Of a stretch of DNA of 64,000 bases, positions 1 through 15,082 are shown in pieces. Numbering within the stretch: position 1 is the stretch's first letter; the number at the start of each line of letters is the position of its first letter. Origin of the DNA: Syngnathus acus (taxonomy: Eukaryota > Chordata > Actinopteri > Syngnathiformes > Syngnathidae); NCBI RefSeq assembly GCF_901709675.1, contig NC_051090.1:7335842-7399841 (forward strand), read 5' to 3'. Below the pieces are notes generated by a model that was not told the origin of the DNA, searched no databases, and saw only the letters and a program-made list of their open reading frames with translations. Position numbers and translations under genes: made by a program.

Positions 1-2429
1 TACAGCATATGTAACAACAGCAATGCACTTACTTCACCATTCATGGGAATACCAGAACATTTGAGTTTTCACACTGATATGTAGAGTAGCGTTATAGAAT
101 TGTTGTTAAGGCCGAGACCCTTTGTCGACGCTGTCCTCAAAACCCTGCAGCCTCATGAGCACGTGTCCTTCTAATCAGAAAGGATAATCCACATTAGAGA
201 GCGATAGAGACCATGAGACATGCTTGGATAAAAACTCTTGTGGGCAAGCTTGTTTGAATTGTGCTCACCTTCAAACATGCTCAAAGAGAGTCACTTGGAA
301 AGGTAAAAGGTTGTCTGCAGCTCAGCAATTTGCATTTCCTTTTTCCTCAAGTTATCACTTTTTGGGAAAATTCTCATCGCTGCTCAAGGTACTTCAGCTC
401 ATTATACGTTAAAAATCTTTCGCTCGCTCTTTTTAAATGCTGTGCTTTCGGATCACATAAGTACCATTGCATACTTGAAACAAGTATTATCTTGTGGTGA
501 GTTGGGCTGAAGGAAATGCCGACAGAGGCCTTCCTCGTTAAACATGCAACATTAGTTTTTGCGATTGCATCATTATGTCTGGCGGTGTATGTCAAGTGTG
601 CGTTCTCCTGTGTGCCAAGTGCAAGGTGTTTGTAATTTCACTCTCATCTTCAGTTTGCTAATTAACATGACAGCATGACAAATGGACACGCACAACTGCC
701 TGGCTCCATAGCACAAAATGTATGACACCTTACATGCTTCTTTGTGGGAAAGTACATTAGAGAGTAGATTCTCAAAAGGAATCAAGTTGGCTGGAGTTTT
801 ATCTCATATTGTTTACACCACAGTTAATGCAATTCCAGCAATTTCAAATTTTAATTGCCGGTGAACGTCGTCAAATGTTTCAGATTTAACAGCCAATCCG
901 AAAAATGCCATAATTTGTCAAATACACTCCCTGATCATGAGAGCAACAGTGGTAAAGTATAATAGAGTATTTTTATTTTTTTCCGGGTGTATCTCGATAT
1001 TCATTCATTATCTTTATGATAAAATTAATACAGGTTCAGTGAAAACCAAGCATTTAAAAAAAATCATCATCATAAAATATTGACATTCATGGCAACAAGC
1101 AGGTGATTACAACAACAAAAATTGCTGAGTTGATTTTACTAATATATTTTTTTGTTCAAAAAGCAGGAAAGCCATTTTTCACATTCGCAAAACTTTAAAT
1201 ATTCTGTTGAATTGCCCGTCTTTTCTTTTTTTAAATATGAAAGTCTATTGCCTTGAGTCCACTCTACATTTTTTGTTTATTTTCCAGTGCAATGTACAAA
1301 AAAGGTCCATCAAAATATGCTTGAATGTACTCTGGGAGAACTCCAGAAATTATTTTTAGCATGAACTACAACAGATATAACAGAACAAAGTCCAGCATCA
1401 ATTAAAAATTCTGAAAGGTCCTCTCCAACTTCATTATCAGCAGCTATAATTGCCAGGTGTCCCAATATTAATAAATGTATTTATTTTTACAAATAGTATG
1501 CACTACAGTAGCGCATTAAATAAAGGGGCCTTTTACTTCTTCATATTATTCTCTGTTGTCTGCTTTTTGTGCACTTAATAGCACAGAGTCGTCGTCTTGT
1601 CTAAGCAGAGCCTACTGTACATCACGCAGCTGTCTGTCCTCACATAAGTTGCTCCTCTCTTCCTTTCTCTTTGTTTCTCTCTCTCTTCTCCCATTAATCT
1701 TCCCCCTATCCCTCCATCTAGAATACCTGATTTGGCTGAGAGCTTTTACACTTCCCTTCGCTGCCTCTGCCTTATTCCGGAGACTCGCGAACCGCAATGT
1801 GCTGATTTGAAAACACATGCACACGATGGAAGACTTATCCAATTACACTCGCTACAAGAAGATCTAAAAGCCTGTGCCAAGCCACAGTGCCTTTTGGTCT
1901 AATAGCAATTCGGATGTGTCTCATTGATATCCTATTTCGAGGCTCGTGTAGCATACAGCAGGTTGCTAGGTCACCTGCTTAGGGTGTCACAATAAAACCA
2001 ACATAAAATCTCCAGGAAGTCTATTTAATTTAGAAATGGGGGGTTTTTACATTAAAAAAATTGCGCATCATTGCATCTGCAGAGAACATCTAATAATGAG
2101 ATATCATTTTATTGTGCACCAAAATGAATATATTTCTAGATAAGCAGCCAGGCAAACTTGAGTTACTGATATTTACAAAGTTCAGAATAATAACAATGCT
2201 AATGTCAATAAAAACACAATAATGCCCCAACCTGATTACGCAGCCTGTATAGGGAATAGAAAATTAAATTTGATATTTGAGAACTTGCCTGTGTCTGTAT
2301 TGTATTACACATGGGCTGGGTGGTGGAGGCGGCCTGAAATTTAATAAACCTGACAAAAAAATTAAAATGCATATTAACCGAGGATAAGGTAGGGATATTC
2401 CTTTTTTTCTAAAGTAATTACGAGGTTTT

Positions 2430-2645
2430 ATTCATTTGTGTCATTAGTCAAAATGACAGCTGCTCCCTGCAGGCCGCACTATTCTTCTCTTGCACTCGGT
2501 CGAGAGGGAAGGAATAATAATAAATGTTTACAACACTCAGGTAACAGAGTAAATATTGGACTCATCAATTATGGGGCTAAGGGACCCTGCCATCAAATCC
2601 CATGTTTATTGTTACTGTTGGGGCAACATAAAACCTGACAGTGGC
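2430..2645. promoter_or_regulatory. Candidate conserved non-coding block
   Basis: Complex sequence with AATAATAATAAATGTTTACA (FOX-type TGTTTAC) and GACTCATCAATTATGGGGC. The 66-codon frame inside has no domain. Confidence 0.22.
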
Positions 2646-3140
2646 TGGTGGTCACACAATGTGCACTCGCGACGGAAAGCTGTGTGTGCGCACTCACACC
2701 TACACACTTTCTTTTGTTGAGTTAGCTCACCTATGACAAGCAGGGGAGAGAAGAAGCTTGGTAATGTTGTGTTGGGTGAAAGTTACTTGGATGCTGAGAG
2801 GGACTAAACATTTAAATTAAACTGCTGTCATCAAAGGTAAATTATACTCGACAACTGAAAGCTCTGGAGATAATAATAAAAAAAACCTCCTGTATGAAAT
2901 ATGGGTTCTTTTGTCAAGAAGTGTGGTTCTTCAATGTTATAAATGTGGCAAAGAAAACAACTTCGAATCACTTCTGTTCCTTGCTACAAGAGAAATCAGA
3001 AAGAAAGAAAAAAAGAATAAAAAAAGAACTGAATGAAGCTGTACGGTTACAACAATAAAATTCTAACAATGGGGAAAGGTTTTGAAAAGGAAGCAGATCA
3101 AAAGAAATACATTTGAAAATGTATGTGAAAATGTCACAAC

Positions 3141-3180
3141 AAAAGGGGTTCAGAAAATGGATGGTTGGATGGATGATGAT
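3141..3180 (+). mobile_element. Decayed LINE/SINE 3' tail
   Basis: Reads GGTTCAGAAAATGGATGG followed by ATGG-type repeats. This is the 3' end of a widespread fish LINE2/SINE tail whose consensus ends AAGCGGTTCAGAAAATGGATGG. Only the tail is left and the body upstream is not recognisable. Confidence 0.5.
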
Positions 3181-4284
3181 AATATGAAAAGAGGTTAAGA
3201 AGAGAATCATCAGTTACTAAAACTTTTGCAATTTTTCTATATTTCTGTAACATTTTACCATATTTTAGTCAAAAAAATATTTCATGTGTTTTGCCTAAAA
3301 CATTACATTACTCTTTATTTTATGTATTTCTGGTAATATTTTACCTATTCATTTATTAAATCTTTTAAATTTACTACATGTAATTTGAGCAAATTTGTTC
3401 AAACTGGTAGCCTTTGCATTAATTGTAGCTTCTCAATTTCAAAACGGTTGCTGAACCCAAGTCTGGCCTTACTTCTCACTCTATTTGTTGACAGCACATT
3501 TTATGCAGAAAAACTAGTTGTAAGAAATGCGAACTAATCATGCGTCCCATTTGCCCCAAACTCCCTCATTACAACACCACATGATTGCTGAGTTGCTTTT
3601 GGAAGCAGCTGTTCATTGGGACCAGATGAACACACTTACAGGTGTTTCCTTTCTCTGTGGTCATATTAAAAGCTTCCAATATGAAAAGAACCTGCAGGTG
3701 TTAACAGACTGATGGAAATGATATCCGTGCATGTTCAGGTTTTTTTTTTTTTGCAAGCCAAACACAACAAACAGATTTCGTTTTGCAGCCTCAGTGTCCC
3801 TTGACAACCATCTTTGGCGGCTGAAAGCTGAAGGGAGCCGCGAGCGGAGCAGGTGGTGGCGGCATGTAAAGCTTATGACTTAGCTTCACCATTACAGCTG
3901 TGATCAGACTTGTTTTGTGACACAGCTGAATACGAGGGGAGGGGGGGTAATTAATTAGAAACACGCATATGTGCACACACACACATGCAAACCTGAGCAC
4001 ATAGAATAACCTCATAAGATACACTCAATGGGACCAATCTATGTTTTAATACCGAGAAGCTGCACTTAACGTCCTGCTCATACTGAACATGACACTGTTG
4101 AGCGATATATTCAAACCAGCAGCAAAATGACCTTTAATGTGAAACTGCAAAAGATGGAATGGAATGAAAATGTCTCAAATACAGTGCAACAAAATTCGTT
4201 TTTCCAGTTTCAATCTACCCAAGTGACATAAAAAGATGATGACACCTAACCAGAGGGGTGCAAAAATAGGAGGGAGGAAGAGTT

Positions 4285-4300
4285 GGGGGGGGGGGGGGGG
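4285..4300. repeat. G16 homopolymer
   Basis: Sixteen consecutive G in a purine-rich stretch. Confidence 0.9.
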
Positions 4301-5980
4301 AAATCAACTCCCAAACTATGCTTCTATAATAGGGGCACAGTGTGGGATGTGGAAAAACACCCCATCTTGCAGCAATATAATAATAAAACACATTACACCA
4401 AAATTTTAGGACTTGCGCATGTGGAAGGTCGAAGGCGTGTCGGGTGAGGGAAGTGACGCAGCAAAGACACGAGGAGGGGGGTCAAGAAGAGGCACTTAGG
4501 TGCCTTGTGTCATCCTTAGCATGATGCACTGTGACCAAGGAAGGGAGAAGGGAGCTAAGAAGGTGTTGAGTTGGAGAAGAAAAGTATATAATATGTCTTG
4601 TTTATGTGATGGGCCGTGGCCTTCATTTCCACTTAACTCCCGAGCCATTGTCTTGACTGTCTAATGGATGATGACATGAGCAGGTTGCCATGGAATCTGA
4701 TCTAGAAAGCAAATGTGCACGGGAGGAGTGTAGCGCACGTAGAAAGGATCCTTTTTTTTTTTCTTTTTTAATTTAAAGTTCCACCTGAATCGTAATTTGC
4801 ACCATAAATATAAATTCTCAGATTATTTGTTAAATAATTGTGCATGGACTAACATTAGAATTAAAATTTTTACATCCTTGTAAATCCACCAACTCAATGA
4901 ATAAAACAACAAGTCCACAATAAAGTGGCAGATAAACCATATAAATAAAGACAACCTCAAAAAAGTTGGAAATAACTCCAAGTACAGGCACACTAAACAA
5001 ACAGACCCATTTAATTTGCAACTTACATATAAATAAATAACACGCAAAATTGGAAAATCAATTTAAACAACATATTGAATGGCCATTATGAGTATTAAAA
5101 TTGTGGTGCAGCTGTGCCTCAATCATCGAGTGTGCGAGGCTGCCAAACGGTGGGAACACACTTTCACCCACACACACAAGTATTGCATAGCAAGCTAATA
5201 AATTGCTCTAACACACTCTGGCAGCAGTAGAATCTACCACAACCACATCCCTCTTTCCAACAACTAGTCGAACTTCTAATTTAGCAGGATTTAGCAATGA
5301 AAATAGGACCCAACCCTCCCAGCCAGCCAGCAAGCAAGGAGGTGGGAAATGAAGGCGAAACCTCTGGAAAGGCCACCAGAGTGATCTGGTAGGAGGAGAT
5401 CATAAGCGTGAGGATGATGTCACATGCATAGATGTGCACACATGAATAGGATTCCGGCTGCAGTTTCGAGGCCAGATGACTCTGTGGTTGCATGTCAGCT
5501 GCAAGGATTAACGTGCAAAAGTTAAAAAAACCCTGTTTGAGCACTATCCCTACTAAAATGTTTCTGCATGATTATGTTGGACACCAAAAAACAATCATTT
5601 GTCATTATATACCAAAAAATATAGTGATCCTTTTATGAAAGTACAATAATAATATTGCAAGAAGACAAAACATCTCAAAAGTTGCTGAGCTCTCAACATA
5701 TCTTGCAAGAGTTTTGCTGAGTGAGCATTTTGAATATTATCCTGCAAGTGTTGTTGATGCAACCAGACAAGAGGACCAGCAGGGGTAAACAGGACAAGTG
5801 AGATAAGAATTGGAGAATTGAACCAATTGTGATTCAGTGTTAGCATCGCAACATCGTGAGTACACAGCGTCCTGGCCTGCTCACTACAATACGGCAAAGC
5901 AGCAGTAAATAGAAATGAAAAATAAAAGACATCAGTTTTTCATTTGGTTTTAAAGATAGAAATTGCAAAAAAAAAAGAAT

Positions 5981-6231
<251 letters not shown>

Positions 6232-6689
6232 AGTGCATTTACGCTACTTAGTATGGCTGTGCAGGGTGTCTGAGCTCAGGGGAACGTTTCAAAGCTAAAT
6301 TGCAAATGTCCTCAGACTGAAAGAGTGAGCAAAAACAACAAAAAAGGAGGTCATTGAATCCCTCCTCATTTCTTTAAGCATTGACAGTCTCTATAAGCCA
6401 GCATGGAGGAGGCCGATTCTCTTGAGACTTCAGTTTTGACAGACTCGTTAGAGAGCACACGCACCCTTAGTCTATATGTTACATTTATATCCCCTCACCT
6501 CAGCGGTGTCGATAACAACTTAACGCACACACGTGTCAAATGTCAAGCGATAGAACTAGAGGGAGGGATTACATTAAGGCTGACTGTGTGTCTTGAAAAA
6601 TGGAATTTAAAAGCTTGCACATGCACCCTCACACATTATTCTTTTATTTTATTTTAAGTGACAGCTGGTTGAGTAACACCACCAGAAGC

Positions 6690-6830
6690 TTGGGCACCGC
6701 CATGAGAACCAGACCTCATGGGCACCGTCAACCATCAAGTCTAATAAGTTTATCATTAATTGCAGCCTTTGGGGACATTTGTTCTTGAATTAATTAGTCT
6801 TCAACAACTCAGGGCTCATCAAAAATGAGA
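6690..6830. promoter_or_regulatory. Candidate enhancer block rich in TAAT cores
   Basis: TCTAATAAGTTTATCATTAA, then TTGAATTAATTAGTC. Dense homeodomain-type cores in complex sequence. Not coding. Confidence 0.22.
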
Positions 6831-7224
6831 AACCACATTTCACTTAGTGAGCTGTCTCAATTTCACCCCCCCAGTCCCTCACTTGACATCTACGTGTTGG
6901 CCCAAAATCATCAATCTGCCAATTGGCCTGCCATTGTGTAAGTCCTCAGAGAACACAGTGGCACTGCAGGTAGTGTTATCCGAAGAAGTAGCCCGGCATA
7001 GTAGCTTTTGATTAAATATGAAAAGCTCCATCTGCAAACAGAGAGAGGAGCACAGTAGTATATGCTTCTATGTTGCTGTTGCTGCGATTAAAGCAAGTTT
7101 AAATAAATGAATGACTCATTATACATGTAAATGGACATATTTGTTCTTAATGTGTGGATGTGAATGGACTGACATATGTATTATGTACATTTAGTAAAGC
7201 AAATAGACAGATGGGTAATTATAT

Positions 7225-7227
<3 letters not shown>

Positions 7228-7265
<38 letters not shown>

Positions 7266-7274
7266 GTGTGTGTG
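7228..7274. repeat. (GT)n microsatellite
   Basis: GT/TG dinucleotide array with one C interruption at 7261. Confidence 0.97.
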
Positions 7275-9839
7275 CATGTGACAAACGCCAGATGCGCATA
7301 TGAGAAGACAAATGTTTGCATTTTGTGTGTATCTGTGAATGCAGACAAATTTTTGCAGTATGCGTGCACATGAATAGAGGGACAATTGCGCAATGAGATG
7401 AATGCGATACGGTCACATTGGTCCTCTGAAAATGATTTCAATATATATTACATCATAAGAACCTAAAATCAACCGACCTAAGTTCTCTAACGCAATGGTC
7501 AGAAGATATACGCGAGGCCAACATTAGGCAAAAAGGAGATTGGAATCATCACATGACAATCACCCCCCCTCTCTCTTTGTGTTCAATAGTCACACAAACT
7601 ACAACTAAGCCTGCTCAATTCTGTAAGTTCCTGTAAATGAATTATACACCCCAACACTCCTACCCAGACAAAAACAACAATGCGATATTGTGTGGAAGAT
7701 GGCTGTCTACTAAACAGAAGTGAAACATAATCTTTATCTTGGCAGAGGACAAATACATGGAACTCAAAGAGAAAGTTGGACAGCAACAAAGGGTATAAAC
7801 TTTTACCACAATGACTTTACTGGCCCTCAAGCTCAATTTAAGATTCATTTGTCAAGAGCTTTTAGTTTTTCTTTTTTTTTTGTAATTGGCGTGATGATGA
7901 TTGGTTTGGAAATCGAGCAGTTGCTAAGCCCATAAAGAGAGTCACATACCACATAAAAACCACAGACTTACTGTAGTCTGATATTTAATGGAATTCAATA
8001 TTGTTTTTGTTCACAATGTTAAGTGAGCAAACCCTTTCTTAAAAGCAAGCAGAAAGTCTCAAGAGTTTTTTTAGGGAATAGTTTTTGAATTGGTGAAATG
8101 ATAATTCCATCTGGTGACATTCATTTATTGGAGTTGGGAGTCTGGGTAACATTTATGTTTGAGGAGCCTATCTGAGCGAATTTTATTCTATACAAAAATG
8201 ATTTTTACAATCCTGCCATTGACAGAAACAGCCATGAGGTGATATGCAGCAATAAACTATAACAGAATTAATTAGCAGTGACTAACAATGTAATTATTTG
8301 GAACATATTTTTTCTCAATATAAAGGCTACATGAGGTGATTCAACAGGATTCTTTTGACATTTTGTCTTTTCTGACAACCTAAACTAGGGCGGCATTAAT
8401 GGGGTGGTTCAAGAAGAAAATAACGCCAGTGGAAAAGACGGCAAGTGGAGCGAGTCATACTGCATGCGGAAGTCTCCCTCTTCACATTTCTTCGGCACAA
8501 CCACTTGGGGCGATTGCCTGCTGAATCCGTGCTCAGTCAACTTTGGATCGGCAGTCACGTACGTCCTTTAAAAACCACCACGCCAAACATGGTTAGCAGC
8601 TTTCCTTCAGCTGCTGTCTATCAATGTCATACCGGATCAACAAGGCAGAACCCGTCTGACTCTCTGCTCCTCTGCTGTCTTCCACTGCTGCATCTTCCAC
8701 CTCCGTTTGAGTTTTGTCGAGGCCAGGTCAGGTGCTTGGATGCAGCTCATGCTTGATTTATATGTTTGCATTTGTGGTTGTTAGCTTTGCAGCCTTGCTT
8801 TCTGGCACATTCATGGCCATCATGGGGGTTTTCCAATTTACTGATTGAGCTTAACTACTCACATCACCAGTGGGCCCTAGCACACATCATAACTTCATTT
8901 GTGCCTGGCCACGAACATGTAATTCTAAAGTCACTCTATGTTCCCTATCAATCATCAATAGATGTCTCCCAGGGCTTTTTTGACTCTCATATTTGTGACA
9001 AAAGCCTCATAGCCATTTTTTGAGGACTGAACCTGTGCAATTTCAAACATTCTGTATTATTAGATTGATCTAACCCCCCAAATTTTATTTTATTCTAATG
9101 CTTGCTAATATCAGGCAAGATTTATGGAAAGAAGAATGTGGTTTTACTGCATGACGAAAAACAGTATACATCTATTCTATTTCATTTCCTAAAAACGGAG
9201 CTGTTGTTCTATCTATCACAGTACCACACCTGAAGAATCCAAATGTGTTCAGTAGTAAAGAGATGAAAATATAACTGAAGAGTGGTCACTAGTGAAGTAG
9301 TTCATCATTAAATTGAAACATAATGTAATGTGGGCAAACGTGTGTATAATAGGGACAGATCATGCCTACACAAGGGAGGACATTTTCTCAGTGCAGGCGG
9401 GACTGTGACAGTCAAAGAAAGCAAAATTGAATCTATATTGCACATCACTGTCAGCATAAATGAAGACGTGTTAAACATAAACGTCCCGACCATTTCTGTG
9501 TGTCTCTTAATAATGATGTTTGTATTTACATTATTGTAGGAGAACAAGTAGTCTGAAGAGAGCTCATTCACTCATTTAAGACATTACGTTCCCCCATATA
9601 CGCCACAGTGCATACTTCCCAGCATTTCCCGATATGAAATGTGCCCCCCCACCACCACCGCAGAACCCTTCTATCTAGTCATAATTTGAACCACGGTTGA
9701 ATGAAAAACAGTAAAAAAATCTAATTAAAAGATAACCCAAGCCATTAGCTTCTCTCTACAAGTTTTAAATATAAACACTAAATCTGGGAAAGGAAAATGC
9801 AAATGGCTGCAAAAATAAAACAGAACCCAAATTAATTTG

Positions 9840-10030
9840 TTTACGCTAAGTACGCATCCAATTCTTTTTAACAATAAACTGGCTCGCTCTATTGCCATTT
9901 TTATGCATTCCTAATATAGCAAAAGCCAACAACACTTAAAACATGGCGCGTGATGGTTTTGCTTCATAATAAACATGAAGCAACAAATGCAAATATAATC
10001 TCGAAAGCAATTGGCCTAATGAGATTAGGA
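9840..10030. promoter_or_regulatory. Candidate enhancer block with octamer motif
   Basis: ACAAATGCAAATATAATC holds an ATGCAAAT octamer (about 9987-9994). CAATTGGCCTAATGAGATTA and TTTATGCATTCCTAATA add homeodomain/TEAD-type cores. Not coding. Confidence 0.25.
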
Positions 10031-11447
10031 CATGCCTAGAATTACACAGTCGCGACTCCGGTCCATTTTGTGATGGCAGCTGAGCTGCATCACATTCAAC
10101 AATAAAGTACTTAGGAGTAAACTCTTCATTTGCAAACTAACTTTGATGTGTTTGTATTTTGTCATCCACACAAAATAACGGACTCCAATTACCCCAAAAC
10201 ACAGATACAGCATCATATTTGTTTGAGGTGCACATTTTGAAAACTAATGTATTACTGATATAATTTATCTAAATTTCGATGCATTCACAGTACAAAAAAA
10301 GCATTTGCACATTTGTTAGTGGCCAAAACTTGCACTATTGTAAGTGTCAGCAAAGCACGGGTGTCATGTCGGTGGTTAAGTTAAGTTACCAGCATCGCAT
10401 TGGCTTCGATGACGGTGTTGCTCAACCCCCAAAATAAACACATTCTATTTTCAAAATACATCATAAAATCGAAAAAATGGCCAGCACTAGAGTCAAAATG
10501 CCTTTTCAAGAGTCATACACCACACTCCACATGACTGCACATAGACTCTACTTATTGTCCACTTTGCTGTAAACATCCACAGTGATGTCACGGTATAAAC
10601 TGTTTTGACCGTCACTGAGGATTTGGGATTCACACTTGTGCTGTGACATTGAAACCCCATTTTGCTCTCTGTGATAACATGGAGCCAAACGGTCCTATCA
10701 AAGGTGAAATTGGCAGCAGGGAATAAAAGTGCCCATCTTTTTGACCCCACACCCCCTCTATTTCCCACTTTGCACTCTCAGTTTCACTCAGAGCACAACT
10801 CCCATAAAATATTGGCTTCATCATCACCAAGGACGACAGGCCAATATGTTGGATGCCACTCTCCGGAGAAAAGCACTGGGGCTTCAACAACCCATAACAA
10901 TAGTCTCCAAAAACACTAAAATCTGATGGGAATTCATTTTAGACGGGAGGGCACACTCTCTTCAAATCTCTATTACACTTTTACATTAAATCTCAGCCTG
11001 AGTGTCAGATGAGTTTGCAGTCATTTCTTGATGATGAGGTAGAGTGCACAAAAGTATACAACAGGGAAATTTCAGAAAAGTAAACTGACTGTGGCTGAAC
11101 AATCTGTGTGCATGTTTTCTCATTTATAGCAGTACTGTTATAATTAGCCCACAGCTTGAGATGGAGCAAGTTATACCAAATAAAATGTGACTTTTATGCC
11201 GTCTAGAGTGTTTGATTTGCTTTCTTGTAACTGTAATACCTTTGTCTCTTCCAATTCTATAACTTCCAATTCTATCACTTTAAGATTCATTTGCTATTCT
11301 TTTAAAAACTTCACAACGAAACTCATCAAGGGTACCTAAAGCGTAAAACCCTCGTTTGAATATTACTTGACAAAAATGTGCAGACACATTTACAAAACTA
11401 ATAAAAAAACACATTTTCAAAATAAAATGAAAACAAAAAGTATTTTT

Positions 11448-11475
11448 AAAATAAATAAATAAATAAATAAAATAA
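11448..11475. repeat. (AAAT)n short microsatellite
   Basis: AAAT/AATA units in an A-rich stretch. A run of A follows at about 11501-11514. Confidence 0.85.
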
Positions 11476-14400
11476 TTGAAACTACGTCTTGCCGAATACA
11501 AAAAAAAAAAAAAAGAGCAACCACTTTGCCGGAGCACTGCCCAGCTCTACCATCTTCACAAAAAGAGACTTTGTGGAGGAGTTACCCATGCAGCTATTCT
11601 CTGGTGAAAGCCTTATCCCCATGCCATTTACACTGACAGAAAAGTAACAGCATGTTAGCTTTAAATTTAATTGCAACTGTCAGCAGCCAACGTCAGTCCT
11701 GAAACAGCAGTCATGTGACCTGACTACAAACCAGACTCCTTCCTCCCCATCCTTTGAAGGACTACCATATGATTCTGGTACCAGCTTTGGGGGACAAAAT
11801 GACAAATGACATATTTTCGCTGACCAGGAAAGATAAACTGTAGGTGTACAGAAAAGCATGAGTAGTTGGTAATGCTATCTCATATACAGGACCATGAGGA
11901 GAGGTCACAATGGGAGTAGAACAGACCACAGTAAACATACTCCTCCCACAAGAAAGCCTGGGGTATGTCATCATTTTTAAGTAGCAAGGAATAAATTCAC
12001 TGGTGGTCAGAGTGCCCATAGCTGCCACTGTGAATGCATAAACAGGCTTCTGCTTTCCTTTCTGCACCACAACTGTGTTGTGTGCTGGTTGCCTTTAAAG
12101 ATCAAGAACAGCAAAGTAAAAAGAAGAATAAAAGGGAACAAAAAACAAACATATTCCTTATGCACAACCACATCATTAAGTTGAACCTCAAGTTTTTCTA
12201 CAGCATACCGCAACACAATTTCCAACACAAAGGAACCGGATCAAAGGTTTACTAGTTGTTTTGGGTTTCAGTCATTTTGGTATGGTTAATAACACAAAAC
12301 AACGGTTACTGTATTCGTTCTGATTCACCCATTTCATTGTTTGCTACTATTCCAAACGAAAAACTCAAAGCCAGCAATGTAAAGCTTCCCGTGATGTGCT
12401 CAAGAATTTTAACAATGAGCGTCCATCTGTGGGAATTCACTCATTAGCACATTTGCTTTCACAGAGACAGCAAGAATGTTACTCGATATGCTGCAGACTG
12501 TAATCCGGGGAGTGTGACCTTTGTCTGGACAAGAAGCATGAAATATTATCCTACAAGAAAGTAGCACAAAGTCCTGTGCAGGATTTAAAACGAGGCACCA
12601 GTGCCACAGTAGAAAGATCAGAAGAAACAAAGGATAAAAAGATAACTAATGATTGAAGTTGAAGGAGGTGCAAAAAAAAAAATGTCTACACCTGTTGTCT
12701 CCAATTAAACTGACCACAGAAATTTTCAATACAACCAACTATAACTAAAACATCAACATTCAGGTGAGGAATCCAAACCCAAATATAAAATATTACCAGA
12801 CTCCAGTTTGAGAAAACCTGAATCACTGAATGGCTCGATAGTAAATCAAGAAAATAAAAGGAACAATTATCGTAATTTTAGTGATTTGTGTGCATTACTG
12901 TAAATGCAGGCATCTCAAAAGATGAATGTATGTTGAACAGACATCTTTAAAATATACATAATATATTATGTTAAAATCCTGGAGATGATATAATTGGTAA
13001 TATACATAATTTCCCATGCCGAATGTCGATATGATGTGCAGTCTACAATTACCTGAGCACACACCAATCAGCCCTTATTACATTTGTGACACCTTTTGTA
13101 GAGATCAGCGGTACTAAATACAAGCATGTGCCTTTCATGTTGTCTACCATTAAAAGGGCAGGTCTCACACATCACCACACTGACATATTTACGCTTTTCG
13201 GAGGAGCTTAGCTTGCTCGCTCGCTTGCTTCTCCTACCAGAGAAGACTTTTGCCTTTCACATCGCCACAGCTTCCTGAAGCACTTTGAATTTCAGTGAGC
13301 CAGATGGCTTGATAAATTGTTGACACTAAGCGTGAAGCTGGTGTGTTTGGTATGTTTATTCATATGATATGTCAACTTACATTATACTTACATGGTAAAC
13401 ATAGAAGGTGTGTTAATGGCAAATAAAGTTGTCTGGTACATTCACAAATGCTGCATTGTGCTGAGGCGACCACAATACACTTGGAGTGAATCGCCTCAGG
13501 GTTCCTGCCTCTTTCTTTCTCTACTTCTGCCTACTGAATATTTTTTTATTGGAAATGTACTGAAATAGAAGGAGCAATTATACGAGAGAGTGGAGTTTAC
13601 ATTAGTTGGGTATGAAATTGTGGAATATAATTATTTCATCTTGTATTATATAGTAATGTTTTGATGACTAACAATTCCAGGGCTTCTATTGTTATGTTAC
13701 TATTGAAATAAATTAAAGTTTTTTTTTTTTAGTTTATTATTTATCTTATTCAATGAAATTTCTTTTGGTATGTATTATTCCAAACATGATAAAGATGTAA
13801 CAACTATAACCTTGGAGCTTTCAGAGAAATGACAATATTTTCCTTTCATTTGCATTTGAATCTGCGGTTGGCCAAATGCAGTCGCCAACAAGTCACATTT
13901 AAATAAGTGCTCTTCCAAGGGATGTGTGCAACAGCCTCCTCTTTTCAATTGTCTTGTTGATAAAGATAGAAGAAAACACAATTTTCATAGTCTCGCATAG
14001 AGTAGTAATTTTCATCCCTACTGAGAGGTAAGCTTTTTTCGCCAAGTAAAGACAGTGGTGTCACACAGCAATGCTGATAAAATGATAGTTATCATAGTGG
14101 AAAAGGACCCATCAAATTACATGAAACTGTGATGTAATGTTTAGCAGTATCCATATGAAATCTTATTGTGCTTGCTTTTGATACCATCTGTTTCCTAATA
14201 GTCCAAGGCTTTCCTATTTAAAATGTTCTTTGTCACTATACTGAACCCCAAGACAAATTTGGTTTTCAATTGACAATTTATACTGCCACAAAATTGAAGT
14301 TCACAATGTAGATATGCAACACCAGAAAACTGTATCAAATATTTCAATTTTACACAGTTTTAGTTATCAGTGTGTATGTGGTATGTCCGCTAGTCTGTAT

Positions 14401-14997
14401 GTGTTGTGTCTGTGGGCGAGGAAGTCAGTTTGAATGTAAATCACACAACTTAATTGAAGACCTACTTAGCAGTTCTATAAAAGTTGGTTGGAAAGGAGAT
14501 CTGAGGTAGGCAGGCCATGATATTCACTTTGTATTTTTCTTCTCTATTTGGCTGAGTACCTTTATGACCTAGAGCTTACTTACTGAAAGAAAAGGTCTAC
14601 AGGGAAAAGCAACGGGAAGTGGGAATTAATCTTACATGGCAAGATGAAGACTTAGTTGTCAAATTACCACTGACATGATTTTTTTTTCCTTTAAAACCTT
14701 TTTTTTTTTACAGAGACTCATAATGTCATTATAATGAGCCTTAAAAATAAATAAATAAAACATTAAGACTGAATTAAGAGAAAATTTGTGATCCTGGTTT
14801 ACAAGAAACGATTCATGTACAGCCTATTTTTGTGAATGTAACCAAATCTGAAGTAAAAGTAAGACTAGAAATGTATTTTTAGATATTGATGAAGGGCAAA
14901 GTAGTTGTTTCTCACATTTTCCCTAAACCAATGAATGTTAAGTTTACTGACATATGCATGTATGCAGCCTTCAATGTACATACCTTAACGTCCAGTG

Positions 14998-15082
14998 CTG
15001 GGTTTACTCTCACCAAATCCAGCCGTGATAGGCTCCAGTTAAATCCACTGTGACCCTAAACAGAATGAAAGAAAAACATTCA
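14998..15082 (+). mobile_element. Decayed LINE/SINE 3' tail
   Basis: Contains CCAGCCGTGATAGGCTCCAG then GTGACCCTAAACAGAATGAA. This matches the fish tail motif AGCTGGGATAGGCTCCAG...CGACCCT...GGAT. Same repeat class as 3141-3180 and 31951-31997, but covering a more upstream part. Diverged, so old. Confidence 0.55.

Larger units (their letters stand above)
1..5980. other. Non-coding, no gene found
   Basis: AT-rich unique DNA. Apart from the LINE/SINE tail at 3141, the G16 run and the block at 2430-2645, I see no gene, structured RNA or recognisable element. Open frames are all short and domain-free. Confidence 0.7.

Noticed and set aside
7963-7980. Small hairpin CAGACT...AGTCTG as a microRNA precursor
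   Set aside because: The stem is only 6 bases, far too short for a pre-miRNA. I saw no known microRNA seed context in the window.
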